The notes: a model not told the origin generated them from the sequence alone. A stretch of DNA of 64,000 nucleotides from Polyangium jinanense (GCF_028435365.1 NZ_JAGTJJ010000051.1:21762-85761); one strand, 5' to 3'; numbered from the stretch's first letter, positions 44,017 to 54,073 are shown. Program-made: numbers and translations.

Positions 44017-44046
44017 CGCGGCCCCGGCGACGACGTCGGGGCCGCG
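44017..44046 (+). terminator. Hairpin terminator after pckG
   Basis: CGCGGCCCCG pairs with CGGGGCCGCG around a 10-nt loop, 26 bp after the pckG stop. There is no U-tract, as is common in this genome. Confidence 0.5.
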
Positions 44047-44187
44047 TCGTTTCCATCCTCTGCGTGGACCTCTGCCCGAGCCTTTTGCGTTGCGTCGTCA
44101 CACTGCGCCGTCACGACGACGCATTGCGCTGCGCGCGAAATGTCTGCGCCCCGTCTTGACCTCATCGTCCTTTATCGCTACTTGCAG

Positions 44188-44205
44188 TTTCAAAATCTTT
44201 TGAAA
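44188..44205. promoter_or_regulatory. Perfect palindromic operator upstream of the regulator
   Basis: TTTCAAAA, TC, TTTTGAAA, ending 12 bp before the regulator's ATG. An 18-bp AT palindrome in GC-rich DNA directly before a MarR-like gene is a strong candidate for autoregulation. Confidence 0.6.
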
Positions 44206-44217
44206 GTTCATTCTGCC

Positions 44218-44787
44218 ATGTCCGAGCGCGAAACCCCGAGACAGGACGACGGCCACGAGGCCGAGCTCATCGCGGCCGAGGCGATCGGTGACGTGATCGA
44301 GCACTGGGGGTTTCGTCGCGTCCTCGGGCGCGTGTGGACCATCCTGTTCATCGCGGCGGAGCCTTTGCCTGCGGCCGTCATCGGAGAGCGGCTGAGCTTG
44401 TCGGCAGGGGCGGTGAGCATGTCGCTCACCGAGCTCCAGCGCTGGGGCGTGGTGCGGCGCGTGTTCCGGCCCGGCGAGCGCAAGGAGTACTTCGAGGCCG
44501 AGACGGACTTCTGGAAGATGATCTCGAAGGTCTTCGACGAGCGCGAGCGTCTGCTCGCCGAGTCGGTGCGGGCGCGGCTCGAACGCGCGGTGGCGATGCT
44601 CGAGGCCCGGCCGCGTCTGCCGGGGGCCGAGCAGCGCGCCGATCGCGTGCGCCGGCTGCTCTCCTTCGTCATCGTCGCCGAGACCGCGCTCGACGGCTTC
44701 ATTCGATCGCGCCGCGTGGACTTTTCGCCGTTCGGCGACCTCATCCGTTTTCCGCTTCGCGTGGCTTCACGCAAGCGCAGGGCCTAG
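44218..44787 (+). CDS. GbsR/MarR-type transcriptional regulator
   Basis: A 189-residue winged-helix repressor. The ATG at 44218 (MSERETPRQDD) follows the palindrome and a weak GAAAG. Residues ~30-110 match the GbsR pattern: GDVIEHWGFRRVLGRVWTILFI, PLPAAVIGERLSLSAGAVSMSLTELQRWGVVRRVF (in parts), then the wing PGERKEYFEAE. The C-terminal half is a dimerising helical region. It is the first gene of the long isoprenoid-chorismate-menaquinone run and probably controls itself and possibly the run. Confidence 0.85.
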   Translation: MSERETPRQDDGHEAELIAAEAIGDVIEHWGFRRVLGRVWTILFIAAEPLPAAVIGERLSLSAGAVSMSLTELQRWGVVRRVFRPGERKEYFEAETDFWKMISKVFDERERLLAESVRARLERAVAMLEARPRLPGAEQRADRVRRLLSFVIVAETALDGFIRSRRVDFSPFGDLIRFPLRVASRKRRA

Positions 44788-44849
44788 CCATCTCGAGACC
44801 CTTCGGTTCGGGGACGGAGCGGAAATGCCGTGCCCCGGCGGGAGAACCC

Positions 44850-45920
44850 ATGTCGATCGCAACGTATCCCATCCAGCGCGTCCCTCATCACGACGTCGTC
44901 GGGGCCCTCGAGCGTGGCTGCCAGGAGCACGGCCTCGATCCGCTCGCGGGCAAGCTCGCGGAGCTCCGCCTCTTTCTCGCGCATGACCTCGACGAGGTCG
45001 ATCGCGCCATCGCTGCCGTGGGGCTCGGAGCGGAGACGCCGGCCCAGGCGAGCGCGCGGCACCTGCTCTCGCAGGACGGCAAGCGCCTGCGGCCCATCGT
45101 CGTCGCGCTCGCGGCGCACGTGGGCAAGGGCTTCAACGACGCGGCGCGCGCCTACGCCGTGGCCGTCGAGCTCGTGCACAACGCGACGCTCCTGCATGAC
45201 GACGTCGTCGACGTCGGCGCGCGAAGGCGTGGCGCCGACGCGGCGCGCGTCATCTACGGCAACGCCGCGAGCATCTTCGGCGGCGACTGGTTGCTCGTCG
45301 AGGCCCTGTGCCGCATCCAGCGCGCCGGCAGCGCCGAGGTCCTCGCGCGCATGCTCGATGTCATCAAGGAGATGGTCATCGCCGAGTCGATGCAGCTCGC
45401 GCGTCGCGGCAAGCTCGACACGAGCGTCAGCGACTACTTCCACATCGTCGATGGCAAGACGGCCTCGCTCTTCCGCTGGGCGATGTTCGCGGGCGGGCGC
45501 GCCGGCGGCGTGAGCGACGAGGGCTGCGAGGCGCTCGTCGATTACGGCAAGAAGCTCGGCGTCGCGTTCCAGCTCGTCGACGACGTCCTCGATGTCGCGG
45601 GTGATCCCGAGGCCACCGGCAAGACGCTGCTCGCGGATCTCGGCGAGGGGAAGATGACGTACCCCTTGCTCTGCGCGCTCGAGCGTTGCCCGGAGCTCGT
45701 GCCGCTGCTCGAGGCGGTGTGCGCGGGGGAAGAGGTCGGGCCCGAGGTGGGCGGTCGCGTGGCGTCGCAGCTCCGCTCGTCGGGCGTGGTCGACGAGTGC
45801 CTCGCGCTCGCGCGGAAGCTTTGCGAAGAGGCCATCGCGGGGCTGTCTTCGATCCCGGATGGAGTCGCCAAGAGTGCGCTCGTGACCGTCGCGCGCGCGA
45901 CGCCCGAGCGCAGGAGGTAA
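44850..45920 (+). CDS. Polyprenyl (all-trans) diphosphate synthase
   Basis: A 356-residue prenyl chain elongase that supplies the menaquinone side chain. The ATG at 44850 has GGAG 6 bp before it. Asp-rich motifs: FARM in LVHNATLLHDDVVD and SARM in FQLVDDVLDVAGD; also GKRLRP at the first conserved region and GKTLLADLGEGKMTYPL. The motifs fit octaprenyl/heptaprenyl-type enzymes; chain length cannot be read. It lies 5 bp ahead of the DAHP synthase gene. Confidence 0.9.
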   Translation: MSIATYPIQRVPHHDVVGALERGCQEHGLDPLAGKLAELRLFLAHDLDEVDRAIAAVGLGAETPAQASARHLLSQDGKRLRPIVVALAAHVGKGFNDAARAYAVAVELVHNATLLHDDVVDVGARRRGADAARVIYGNAASIFGGDWLLVEALCRIQRAGSAEVLARMLDVIKEMVIAESMQLARRGKLDTSVSDYFHIVDGKTASLFRWAMFAGGRAGGVSDEGCEALVDYGKKLGVAFQLVDDVLDVAGDPEATGKTLLADLGEGKMTYPLLCALERCPELVPLLEAVCAGEEVGPEVGGRVASQLRSSGVVDECLALARKLCEEAIAGLSSIPDGVAKSALVTVARATPERRR

Positions 45921-45925
45921 GCGCC

Positions 45926-46915
45926 ATGATCGTGTCCTTGAAGAGCGGCGCCGACGCGGCGAACGTGCTCAGGGAGCTGACGGGGCGGGGGCTCTGGGTC
46001 TCGCGCGTGGAGCGCAGTACGTCTGGCGGCGCCGTGCATTACGTCATCGCGCCGCATTCGCAGCCGGCGGATCCCGAGGATCTCGCCCGGATCGACGGCG
46101 TCGCCGAGGTGACGACGCCGAAACCCGCGCACCCGCTCGTCTCGGCGCAGGGCCCGGTCGTGGATGTCGGCGGCTTGAAGATCGGCACGGACAAACCGGT
46201 CTTCATGTGCGGCCCGTGCAGCCTCGAATCCGAGGCGCAGGTGCACGAGACGGCCTCGGTGCTTTCGTCGCTCGGCATCTCGTTCATCCGCGGCGGCGCG
46301 TTCAAGCCGAGGACGAGCCCGTACGCGTTCCAGGGCCACGGCGACGTCGCGCTCGAATGGGTGCGGCGCGCGGCCGATGCGACCGGGATGCGGGTCGTGA
46401 CCGAGGCGCTCGGTGAGGGCCACGTCCCCACGGTCGCGGCGTACGCGGATCTCGTGCAGGTCGGCTCGCGCAACATGCAGAATTTTTCGTTGCTCAAGGC
46501 GATCGGCAAGACGGAGAAGCCGGTGCTCTTGAAGCGCGGGATGGCCGCGACGATCGAGGAGTGGCTGCTCGCGGGCGAGTATCTGCTCTCGCACGGCGCG
46601 AAGGGCGTGATCTTCTGCGAGCGAGGCATCCGCGGCTTCGACGATTCGACGCGGAACCTGCTCGACATCGGGGCCGTGGCGCTCCTCCGGTACGTGCATC
46701 GGCTGCCAGTCGTGGTGGATCCTTCGCATGGCCTCGGCCGGCGAGATCTCGTCGCGCCGCTCGGTCGTGCGGCGCTCTCGGCGGGCGCAGCGGGGCTCAT
46801 GATCGAGACGCACCCGGATCCCGCGTCGGCGCTCTCGGACGGCCCGCAGGCGGTGCCGCTCGGCGAGCTCGGCTCGCTGCTCGGCCGCCTCGTCTCGGCG
46901 GAGGGGGCCCGATGA
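45926..46915 (+). CDS. aroF: 3-deoxy-7-phosphoheptulonate synthase (DAHP synthase, AroF type)
   Basis: Condenses PEP and erythrose-4-phosphate, the entry step to chorismate. A 329-residue type I-beta enzyme: the N-terminal ~65 residues form the ferredoxin-like regulatory domain (VLRELTGRGLWVSRVERS), then the barrel with FMCGPCSLES, FIRGGAFKPRTSPYAFQG (substrate/metal loop), GSRNMQNFSLL, KPVLLKRGM, FCERGIRG and DPSHGLGRRD. Its end overlaps the next start (ATGA). Placement among menaquinone genes fits its chorismate supply role. Confidence 0.93.
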   Translation: MIVSLKSGADAANVLRELTGRGLWVSRVERSTSGGAVHYVIAPHSQPADPEDLARIDGVAEVTTPKPAHPLVSAQGPVVDVGGLKIGTDKPVFMCGPCSLESEAQVHETASVLSSLGISFIRGGAFKPRTSPYAFQGHGDVALEWVRRAADATGMRVVTEALGEGHVPTVAAYADLVQVGSRNMQNFSLLKAIGKTEKPVLLKRGMAATIEEWLLAGEYLLSHGAKGVIFCERGIRGFDDSTRNLLDIGAVALLRYVHRLPVVVDPSHGLGRRDLVAPLGRAALSAGAAGLMIETHPDPASALSDGPQAVPLGELGSLLGRLVSAEGAR

Positions 46916-48120
46916 AGCGCGCGATCACGAGCCGCCTGAGCAAGTTCTACGAGCGCTCACCGGAGGCGCGCCTCGTCGTGCTGCGGGAGATGGGCGCCGT
47001 CGACGACGCCTCATTCGCGCACCTCGCGCGGGGCGGATCGCTCGACGTCACCGTGGCCGATCACATGAGCGAGAACGTGATCGCGACGCATGCGCTCCCG
47101 CTCGGCGTGGGCCTGAATTTCGTAATCAACGGTCGCGATGTCCTCGTGCCCATGGCCGTCGAGGAGCCGAGCGTCGTGGCCGCGGCGTCGAACGCGGCGC
47201 GGATGGTGCGCGCGTCGGGCGGGTTCTTCGGCGAGGCGGATGCGCCGATCATGACGGCCCAGATCCAGCTCGACGACGTGCCCGAACCAACGGCGGCGTG
47301 TGCGCGGATCCTCGAAGCGCGATCGCGGCTCGTCGCGCTCGGCGATGCGTCGATCCCGCGCATGGTGGCGCGTGGCGGCGGCGTGCGTGATCTCGACGTG
47401 CGGGTGCTCGACGAGGCGCTCGGCGTGATCGTGCTGCACGTGCACGTCGACGTGGGCGATTGCATGGGCGCGAACACGGTCGACACGGTGGCCGAGGCCA
47501 TGGCGCCCACCGTGCACGAGATCGCGGGCGGCACGATGGGGCTTCGGATCCTCACGAACTTGCCGCTTCGGCGGCTCGTGCGCGTGCGCGCGGAGGTGCG
47601 CGATGAGGACGTGGGCGGAGCGGAACTCGCGGACGGCATCGCGCGCGCCAGTCGCTTCGCCGAGCTCGATGTCTTCCGCGCCGTCACCCACAACAAGGGC
47701 TTCATGAACGGGCTCGACGCGGCCGCGATCGCGCTCGGGCAGGATTTTCGGGCGATCGAGGCGGGCGCGCACGCGTTCGCCGCGCACCGCGGGCAATACC
47801 GGCCGCTCAGCACGTGGAAGCGCAAGCCCGGCGGGCTCGTCGGCGAGGCGGAGCTGCCGCTCGCGGTGGGCACGGCAGGTGGCTTGTCGAGCGCGCATCC
47901 GGGCGTGCGCGCGGCGCTCGACATGCTGGGCGCATCGAACGCGGGCGAGCTCGCCGTGGCGCTCGCATCGGTCGGGCTCGCGTCGAACCTCGCGGCGCTT
48001 CGCGCGCTCGCGGGGGAGGGGATCCAGCGAGGTCACATGCGCTTGCACGAGCGCAAGCACAACGTGCAGGCCGATCCGGCGCCCGCGCTGAACGGGTCGC
48101 GAAGCGAGGTGGGACGATGA
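46912..48120 (+). CDS. mvaA: Hydroxymethylglutaryl-CoA reductase, class II
   Basis: Interconverts HMG-CoA and mevalonate in the mevalonate route to isoprenoids. A 402-residue class II enzyme with its catalytic set: Glu in VPMAVEEPSVVAAAS, Lys in HNKGFMNGLDAA, Asp in LGQDFRAIEAGAH and the late His in GHMRLHERKHN. The cofactor region DCMGANTVDT is also present. Class II enzymes are often called degradative, but here the context (prenyl synthase, menaquinone genes) points to biosynthesis. ATGA overlaps occur at both ends. Confidence 0.93.
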   Translation: MKRAITSRLSKFYERSPEARLVVLREMGAVDDASFAHLARGGSLDVTVADHMSENVIATHALPLGVGLNFVINGRDVLVPMAVEEPSVVAAASNAARMVRASGGFFGEADAPIMTAQIQLDDVPEPTAACARILEARSRLVALGDASIPRMVARGGGVRDLDVRVLDEALGVIVLHVHVDVGDCMGANTVDTVAEAMAPTVHEIAGGTMGLRILTNLPLRRLVRVRAEVRDEDVGGAELADGIARASRFAELDVFRAVTHNKGFMNGLDAAAIALGQDFRAIEAGAHAFAAHRGQYRPLSTWKRKPGGLVGEAELPLAVGTAGGLSSAHPGVRAALDMLGASNAGELAVALASVGLASNLAALRALAGEGIQRGHMRLHERKHNVQADPAPALNGSRSEVGR

Positions 48121-48857
48121 GCGAGGTGTCGACGAAGGCTCCGCGCGCGGGCAGCGGCGAGATGTTCGACGCGATTGCGGCGCGTTACGACCTCCTGAAC
48201 CGGATCCTCTCGCTCGGGATGGATCAAGGCTGGCGGCGCCGCGCGGTCGAGGCGCTCGCGCTGCGCCCAGGCGCACGCGTGCTCGATCTCGCCACGGGGA
48301 CCGCGGACCTCGCGATGTCGATCGCGAAGTCATACCCCGACGTGACGGTGGTCGGCCTCGATCCGTCGAGCGGCATGCTGGCCGAGGGCGCGCACAAGCT
48401 CGCCGCGGCTGGGCTCGAAGGTCGCATCACGCTGCGGATCGGCGACGCGCAGGCCTTGCCGTTCGAGGACGCGAGCGTCGAGGGCGTGGCCATCGCGTTC
48501 GGGATCCGCAACGTCCCCGATCGCGCAAAAGCGCTCCGCGAGATGGCGCGCGTCACGCGACCGGGCGGGCGTGTCGTGATCCTCGAGCTCTCCGAGCCTC
48601 GGGCCGGCGTGATGGGCCTGCTCGCGCGCACGTACGTGCACGAGATCGTCCCGCGCATCGGCGCGGCGCTCTCGGGGGCGAAGGAGTACCGCTATTTGCA
48701 GCGCTCGATCGAGGCGTTTCCGCCGCCCGACGTCTTCGGCCGGATGATGGAGGAGGCGGGGCTCCGTGTGCTCGAAGCTTCGCCGCTCACGTTCGGCGTC
48801 GCGCATCTCTTCGTGGGCACGCCGCTCGGGGAAGGGGCGCGGCGGGAGGAGGCATAG
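48117..48857 (+). CDS. menG: Demethylmenaquinone/ubiquinone methyltransferase
   Basis: SAM-dependent methylation of demethylmenaquinone, the last menaquinone step. A 246-residue UbiE/MenG protein: N-terminal FDAIAARYDLLNRILSLGMD, SAM motif VLDLATGTADLAM, DPSSGMLAEG, the family motif FGIRNVPDRAKALREM, and the C-terminal YLQRSIEAFPPPDVFGRMMEEAGL. It overlaps mvaA by ATGA; the MenF GTG start abuts its stop. No quinone other than menaquinone is suggested nearby, so MenG is the better name. Confidence 0.92.
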   Translation: MSEVSTKAPRAGSGEMFDAIAARYDLLNRILSLGMDQGWRRRAVEALALRPGARVLDLATGTADLAMSIAKSYPDVTVVGLDPSSGMLAEGAHKLAAAGLEGRITLRIGDAQALPFEDASVEGVAIAFGIRNVPDRAKALREMARVTRPGGRVVILELSEPRAGVMGLLARTYVHEIVPRIGAALSGAKEYRYLQRSIEAFPPPDVFGRMMEEAGLRVLEASPLTFGVAHLFVGTPLGEGARREEA

Positions 48858-50267
48858 GTGTCTTCGGGCCTCGGGACAGACCTCCTCGCGCGGCTCTCGC
48901 GGGCCACGAGGAGAGGAGCGGGATCGGCCGGGGAGATCGTGGCCGTCGTGGCCCCCGCGCCGGTCGTGCCCGCGGCCCGGCTCGTCGCTGCGTGCGCGTC
49001 CGCCACGCCGATCGTGCTGTTCCAGGCCCCTCCGCGCGACGACGAGGAGCCGCTCGGCATCGTCGGCTTCGGCGAGATCGCGCGGGTCGAGGGGAGCGGA
49101 CCCGAGCGGCTCGTGCAGGTCACGAGCGCGGCGCGGAAGCTGTTCGCGTCGCTGCGCGAGGAGCGTGACGCGGATGCCGGTAGCGCGCCGGGGCCGCGGT
49201 TCGTCGGGGGTTTGTCCTTCCGGACCGAGGCGCATCACGAGCCGCCGTGGACGTCGTTCGCGGATGCGAGTTTTTCCCTTCCGCGGTGGATCTACGTGGC
49301 CCGCGCAGGCGAGGCGTGGCTTTGGCTTCTGGTCCGCGAAGAGGACCTTGCATCGGAGCGTTCTTCCATCGAAGCCGAGCTCGCGTCGATCGAGGCGGCC
49401 TTCGTGGCCGCGGCGCAGCCTGCGCAGGATGCGCCTTCGCATGGGGCAGGGGAGGGCGCGAAGATCGAAGGGACGAGCCGCGAGGCGTTCTGTTCGCTCG
49501 TGCGCGAGGCGCTCGACGCCATCCGTGCGGGCGAGATCGACAAGGTCGTCCCCGTCGCCGCGAGCCGCGTCTGTCCGACTCGTTCGCTCGACGCGCGTGC
49601 CGTCCTTGCGCGGATCGCCGACGCCTACGCCGAGACCACGCGGTTCGCCGTGCAGCGCGGAGAGCGTGTCTTCCTCGGCGCCTCGCCCGAGCGGCTCATC
49701 TCGCGTCGTGGCCGCGTCCTCAGCACGGACGGGCTCGCCGGCACGGTGCGACGTGGCGAAGGCGATGCGTCTCTCGTGCGTGCGCTCCTCGCGAGCCCCA
49801 AGGAGCGACGCGAGCACGCGCTCGTCGTCGAGTCCATCGCATCCGTGCTCGGCCCTCGTTGCGCCTCGCTCGACGTACCCGAGACGCCCACGATCCGCAG
49901 CCTGCCCAACGTCCATCACCTGTGGACGCCGATCCGCGGCGCCCTTCATGACGACACGCATGTGCTCGCGCTCGTCGAGGCCTTGCACCCGACGCCGGCC
50001 GTCTCGGGCACGCCGCGTGATCGCGCGACCGCGTGGATCGCCGCGCACGAGCCCGACGCGCGCGGCTGGTACACGGGCGCCGTCGGATGGTTCGACGCCG
50101 CCGGGGATGGTGATTTCGCAGTCGCCATCCGCGCCGGACTCGTCTCGGAGGACGAGGCCTGGCTCTACGCGGGCGCCGGGATCGTCGAGGGATCGGATCC
50201 GCCCGCCGAGTACGCCGAGACCCGCGCGAAGCAAGCGCCCATGCTCGTGGCCCTGGGGATCGTATGA
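48858..50267 (+). CDS. menF: Isochorismate synthase MenF
   Basis: Converts chorismate to isochorismate, the first menaquinone-specific step. 469 residues from GTG at 48858, immediately after the menG stop. The chorismate-binding domain is C-terminal (about 215-465): DKVVPVAASR, FLGASPERLISRRG, LAGTVRRGE, REHALVVESI, NVHHLWTPIRG, LHPTPAVSGTPRDRA and the end YAGAGIVEGSDPPAEYAET. The first ~200 residues are the variable N-terminal fold. The catalytic Glu and Lys surroundings are conserved, matching the MenF/EntC group over anthranilate synthase. Confidence 0.93.
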   Translation: MSSGLGTDLLARLSRATRRGAGSAGEIVAVVAPAPVVPAARLVAACASATPIVLFQAPPRDDEEPLGIVGFGEIARVEGSGPERLVQVTSAARKLFASLREERDADAGSAPGPRFVGGLSFRTEAHHEPPWTSFADASFSLPRWIYVARAGEAWLWLLVREEDLASERSSIEAELASIEAAFVAAAQPAQDAPSHGAGEGAKIEGTSREAFCSLVREALDAIRAGEIDKVVPVAASRVCPTRSLDARAVLARIADAYAETTRFAVQRGERVFLGASPERLISRRGRVLSTDGLAGTVRRGEGDASLVRALLASPKERREHALVVESIASVLGPRCASLDVPETPTIRSLPNVHHLWTPIRGALHDDTHVLALVEALHPTPAVSGTPRDRATAWIAAHEPDARGWYTGAVGWFDAAGDGDFAVAIRAGLVSEDEAWLYAGAGIVEGSDPPAEYAETRAKQAPMLVALGIV

Positions 50268-52051
50268 ACACCAACGGAAACGATCACCTCGCCTGGGCCG
50301 AGACCTTCATGGCCGCGCTCGCCTCGGCCGGCGTGCGTGATGTCGTGGTTTGTCCGGGCTCCCGCTCCACGCCGCTCGCGCTCGCCGCCGACGTCACCGA
50401 GGGCCTGCAGATCCACACGGCGGTCGACGAGCGGGCCGCAGCCTTTTTCGCGCTGGGACAAGCCCGCGTGACCCGCCTTCCGAGCGTCGTGCTCTGCACG
50501 TCAGGCACGGCCGGTGCGCACTTCATGCCCGCCGTGATCGAGGCCTCGCAGAGCCACGTCCCGCTCCTCCTTGTCACGGCCGACAGGCCCTGGGAGGCCG
50601 TCGACGTCGCCGCGCCGCAGACCATCGACCAGACCAAGCTCTTCGGCGCGCACGTGCGCTTCTTCGTGGAGCTCGGCCTTCCCGATCCCGGCGCGCCGCG
50701 CGAGGCCCCGGCCCGCGTCGCGATCCACGCCGCGACCCGCGCCCTCGGCCCCGATCCCGGCCCCGTGCACGTGAACGCGCGCTTCCGCAAGCCGCTCGAG
50801 CCTTCACAGCCGTGGCCCGATCCCGATCGAGCCACGCGCCTCGCCGACGTCCTTCGCCGCGGCACGACGCGCGTCTTCACGCCCCGGATCACGGCGCCGC
50901 CCGAGGCCCTCGACGACCTCGCCGCGCGCATTTCCCACACGGAACGAGGCCTCATCGTCTGTGGCCCCGCGCCCGTCGATCGCCCCGAATCCCCGCTGCG
51001 CGAAGCCGCCGTCGCGCTCGCTCGTGCCACCGGCTTCCCCCTCCTCGCCGAGACCACGAGCCAGGCCCGCTTCGGAGCCGCCGCGCCGGACGTCGTCTCT
51101 TGCGCCTCCTTCGACGCCCTCCTGCGCGATTGCGCTTTCGCCGAGCGCCATGCGCCCGATCTCCTCATCGAACTGGGCGCGCCCCCCACGTCCCAGGGGT
51201 ACGCCGACTACATCGGAAAACACCCGACCGCCGCGCGTTACGTCATCGCGCCCCACGGCTGGAACGATCCCTCGCAGGACGCGACGGCCCTCGTCCTCGC
51301 CGATCCCGCCGAGACGGCCCGCGCCCTCGCTGCGCGCCTCGGCCCTCCGCGCCGCTCCTCGCCGAGCGCCTGGGCCGAGAGCTTCCGCCGCGCCGACGCC
51401 CTCGTCTGGTCCCTCGCCGAGGCCCACGCTCCCGCCGTCCACCTCACCGAGGCCGCCGTCGCCCGCATCGTCGTCGCCGCCTCCCCCGCGGGCGCGCTCT
51501 TCTCCGTCGGCAACAGCTTGCCCGTCCGCGACGTCGACCTCTGGGCCCCGCCTCGAACGAACCCCCTCGGCGTCCTCCACCAGCGCGGCGCCAGCGGCAT
51601 CGACGGCCTCGTCGCCTCCGCCGCCGGCGCGGCCAGCGTCGCTGGTCGGCCCGTCGTCCTCCTCCTCGGCGACACCAGCGTCCTGCACGACCTCACGAGC
51701 CTCTCGCTCGCGCGCCGTGCTCCCGTCCCCCTCGTCGTCGTCGTCGTCCAGAACCAGGGCGGCCGCATCTTCGAGCGCCTCCCCATCGCCCGCGCCGTCG
51801 ATGTCGATCGCTTCGATAAGTACTTCACGATGCACGAGCCCGTTGATCTCGCGCCCGCCGCGGCCGCGTTCGGCGTTCGGTTCGCCCGTGTCGCGTCGGA
51901 GCACGCCCTTGGCCGTGCGTTCGCCGACGCCCTCCGGACGGCTGGCGCGACGCTGATCGAGGCCGTGGTCCCGCCGGACGACGGTCGCGCGCGTGTCACC
52001 CGCTTCCGGACCGAGCTTTCCGCCGCGCTCGCCCGCGAGGATCTCTCATGA
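50264..52051 (+). CDS. menD: SEPHCHC synthase MenD
   Basis: ThDP-dependent 2-succinyl-5-enolpyruvyl-6-hydroxy-3-cyclohexene-1-carboxylate synthase, using isochorismate and 2-oxoglutarate. 595 residues, start overlapping menF by ATGA. Hallmarks: [15 protein letters not shown] near residue 28, the ThDP-contacting Glu in [38 protein letters not shown], and the C-terminal ThDP/metal motif [12 protein letters not shown] with [12 protein letters not shown]. Length is normal for MenD. Confidence 0.96.
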   Translation: MNTNGNDHLAWAETFMAALASAGVRDVVVCPGSRSTPLALAADVTEGLQIHTAVDERAAAFFALGQARVTRLPSVVLCTSGTAGAHFMPAVIEASQSHVPLLLVTADRPWEAVDVAAPQTIDQTKLFGAHVRFFVELGLPDPGAPREAPARVAIHAATRALGPDPGPVHVNARFRKPLEPSQPWPDPDRATRLADVLRRGTTRVFTPRITAPPEALDDLAARISHTERGLIVCGPAPVDRPESPLREAAVALARATGFPLLAETTSQARFGAAAPDVVSCASFDALLRDCAFAERHAPDLLIELGAPPTSQGYADYIGKHPTAARYVIAPHGWNDPSQDATALVLADPAETARALAARLGPPRRSSPSAWAESFRRADALVWSLAEAHAPAVHLTEAAVARIVVAASPAGALFSVGNSLPVRDVDLWAPPRTNPLGVLHQRGASGIDGLVASAAGAASVAGRPVVLLLGDTSVLHDLTSLSLARRAPVPLVVVVVQNQGGRIFERLPIARAVDVDRFDKYFTMHEPVDLAPAAAAFGVRFARVASEHALGRAFADALRTAGATLIEAVVPPDDGRARVTRFRTELSAALAREDLS

Positions 52052-52998
52052 GCCCCGAAAAGACCGCGACCCTCGGGTCCTTGCCTTCCGCCGCTTCCGC
52101 GCCCTCGATCCGCCCGGGCTCGGTCCGCGCCTGGGTCCTCGCTTGCCGCCCCGCCACCTTGACGGCCGCCGTCGTCCCCGTCGCCGTCGGCAGCGCCGTC
52201 GCCTATGCGAGTGGCTCGTTCCGCGCGCTCCCTGCGCTCGCGGCCCTGCTCGGCTCGATCCTCATCCAGATCGCCACGAACTTCGCGAACGACGTCTTCG
52301 ACCACGAAAAAGGCGCCGACACCGAGGAGCGCCTCGGCCCGACCCGCGCCACCGCCACGGGCCTGCTCACCCCGCGCCAGGTCCGCAATGGCCTCGCCGT
52401 CACGGTCGCGCTCGCCCTGCTCCCCGGCCTCTACCTCGCGTCCGTGGGCGGATGGCCCATCGTCGCCATCGGCATCACCTCGATCCTCGCCGGCATCGCC
52501 TACACCGGCGGACCGTACCCGCTCGGCTACCACGGGCTCGGCGACGTCTTCGTCTTCCTGTTCTTCGGCCTCGTGGCCGTCTGCGGCACCGCCTTCGTCC
52601 AGGTCGGCGGCGTCCCGCCCCTCGCGCTCCTCGCCGCCGTGCCCGTGGGCGCGCTCGCCACCGCGATCCTCGTCGTCAACAACGTCCGCGACCGCGAAAC
52701 CGACGTGAAGGCTGGCAAGCGCACGCTCGCCGTTCGCTTCGGCCGCCGCGCCGGCATCCTCGAGTATGCTGCGCTCCTCGCTGCCTCCTACGCTGCGCCC
52801 GTCGTCTGCGTGGCCAGCCTCGGCCGCTCGCCGTGGGCGCTCTTGCCGCTCGTGTCCTTGCCCCTCGGCCTCGGCTTGCTCCGGGCCCTCGCGACACGGG
52901 AAGGCCGCCCGCTGAATGCGGTCCTCGCGCGGACGGCCATGCTCCTCTTGCTGTTTGGCGTCCTGTTCAGCGTCGGGCTCGTGGTCGGGGGAGCGTAG
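52048..52998 (+). CDS. menA: 1,4-dihydroxy-2-naphthoate polyprenyltransferase MenA
   Basis: Membrane UbiA-family enzyme joining the polyprenyl chain to DHNA. 316 residues with eight or more hydrophobic helices. Both Asp-rich motifs are seen: [14 protein letters not shown] (N-D-x-x-D-x-x-x-D) and [20 protein letters not shown]. The start overlaps menD by ATGA. The prenyl donor would be made by the polyprenyl synthase at the head of the run. Confidence 0.95.
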   Translation: MSPEKTATLGSLPSAASAPSIRPGSVRAWVLACRPATLTAAVVPVAVGSAVAYASGSFRALPALAALLGSILIQIATNFANDVFDHEKGADTEERLGPTRATATGLLTPRQVRNGLAVTVALALLPGLYLASVGGWPIVAIGITSILAGIAYTGGPYPLGYHGLGDVFVFLFFGLVAVCGTAFVQVGGVPPLALLAAVPVGALATAILVVNNVRDRETDVKAGKRTLAVRFGRRAGILEYAALLAASYAAPVVCVASLGRSPWALLPLVSLPLGLGLLRALATREGRPLNAVLARTAMLLLLFGVLFSVGLVVGGA

Positions 52999-52999
52999 C

Positions 53000-54073
53000 G
53001 TGCGGATCCAGGGCGGCGCCGCGCACCCAGCGTACGGCCCGAACCGCCAGTTCGTGCGCCTCGGCATGCGCGACGAGCACGAGCGCCTCGGGATCGGCGA
53101 AGCCTCCCCGTTGCCCCCGTTCAGCGCGGACGTCGCGTCGGTGCTCGCCGTTGTCCTTGGCGAAGCGTTTCCCGAGCTCGCCACGACGGCCGACGACCGC
53201 CCGCCGCGCGAGGCCGTTGCCGCTGCGATGGCGCCCGTCGAGCGTGCGCTCGCCCCGTACCCCGCGGCGCGGTTCGCCCTGGAGACGGCCCTTTTCGACG
53301 TCGTCGGCCGGAGACGCGGCCTCTCCGTGGCGGCCTGCCTCGCCGGCGTGGGTCGCCTCGACGCCGTGCCCACGAACGCCCTGCTCGATGCCTCGGCGCC
53401 CGACCTCGTCGAGCGGGCCCGCGGGGTCGCCGAAGCGGGCCTCCACGCCGTGAAGGTAAAACTCCGCGCCCGGGACGAGGCCGGCTTCGCGCAGGAGCTC
53501 GCCGCGCTCCGGGCCTTGCGGGAAAGCCTCCCGCTGCCGTTCGAGCTTCGCCTCGACCCGAACGGAGCCTGGACGGTGGCTGAGGCCCACGAAAAACTCG
53601 CCCGCCTTGCCGAGGTCGCGCCTCGGTACGTCGAGCAACCCGTCCCGGCCGCCCTTCTGCCCGAGCTCGGCCCCGCGGCCGTCCCCTGGGCCGCGGACGA
53701 GTCCCTGCTCCTCCCGGGCATGGCCGAGCGCCTCGCGCGCGCCGAGGGGTGCGCCGCCTTCATCCTGAAGCCCGCCGCCCTCGGAGGCCTCGATCGTGCG
53801 CTCGCCGTCGCCGCGATCGGCGCCGCGGCGGGCCTCGATCTCGTCGTCACGCACTTCGCCGACGGTCCGGTCGGCCTCGCCGCGGCCGCCGAGCTCGCGC
53901 GTGCCCTGCCTAAGCCGCCGCTCGCTTGTGGTCTGGAACCCCATCCGGGGCTGTCGGCCTATCCGGCGATGGCGATTCCCCAGCGGGGACGACCGGGCAC
54001 GGTCCGGGAGGCGGCGCTTCCGGGTCTCGGCTTCTCGGAGGAGGCCCGAACACGATGGATCACGACGGACTGA
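53000..54073 (+). CDS. menC: o-Succinylbenzoate synthase MenC
   Basis: Dehydrates SHCHC to o-succinylbenzoate. Start chosen at GTG 53000 (2 bp after the menA stop), giving 357 residues; the open frame before it overlaps menA. Enolase-superfamily residues: catalytic K-x-K in HAVKVKLRARD, metal Asp in RLDPNGAW, Glu in YVEQPVP, Asp-Glu in AADESLLLP and the second Lys in FILKPAALGG. The N-terminal capping domain is short (GIGEASPLPPFS visible). Its end overlaps menE by 19 bp. Confidence 0.92.
   Translation: MRIQGGAAHPAYGPNRQFVRLGMRDEHERLGIGEASPLPPFSADVASVLAVVLGEAFPELATTADDRPPREAVAAAMAPVERALAPYPAARFALETALFDVVGRRRGLSVAACLAGVGRLDAVPTNALLDASAPDLVERARGVAEAGLHAVKVKLRARDEAGFAQELAALRALRESLPLPFELRLDPNGAWTVAEAHEKLARLAEVAPRYVEQPVPAALLPELGPAAVPWAADESLLLPGMAERLARAEGCAAFILKPAALGGLDRALAVAAIGAAAGLDLVVTHFADGPVGLAAAAELARALPKPPLACGLEPHPGLSAYPAMAIPQRGRPGTVREAALPGLGFSEEARTRWITTD

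Noticed and set aside
46912..48120. HMG-CoA reductase as a catabolic mevalonate enzyme
   Set aside because: Class II enzymes can be degradative, but prenyl synthase and menaquinone neighbours support biosynthesis.
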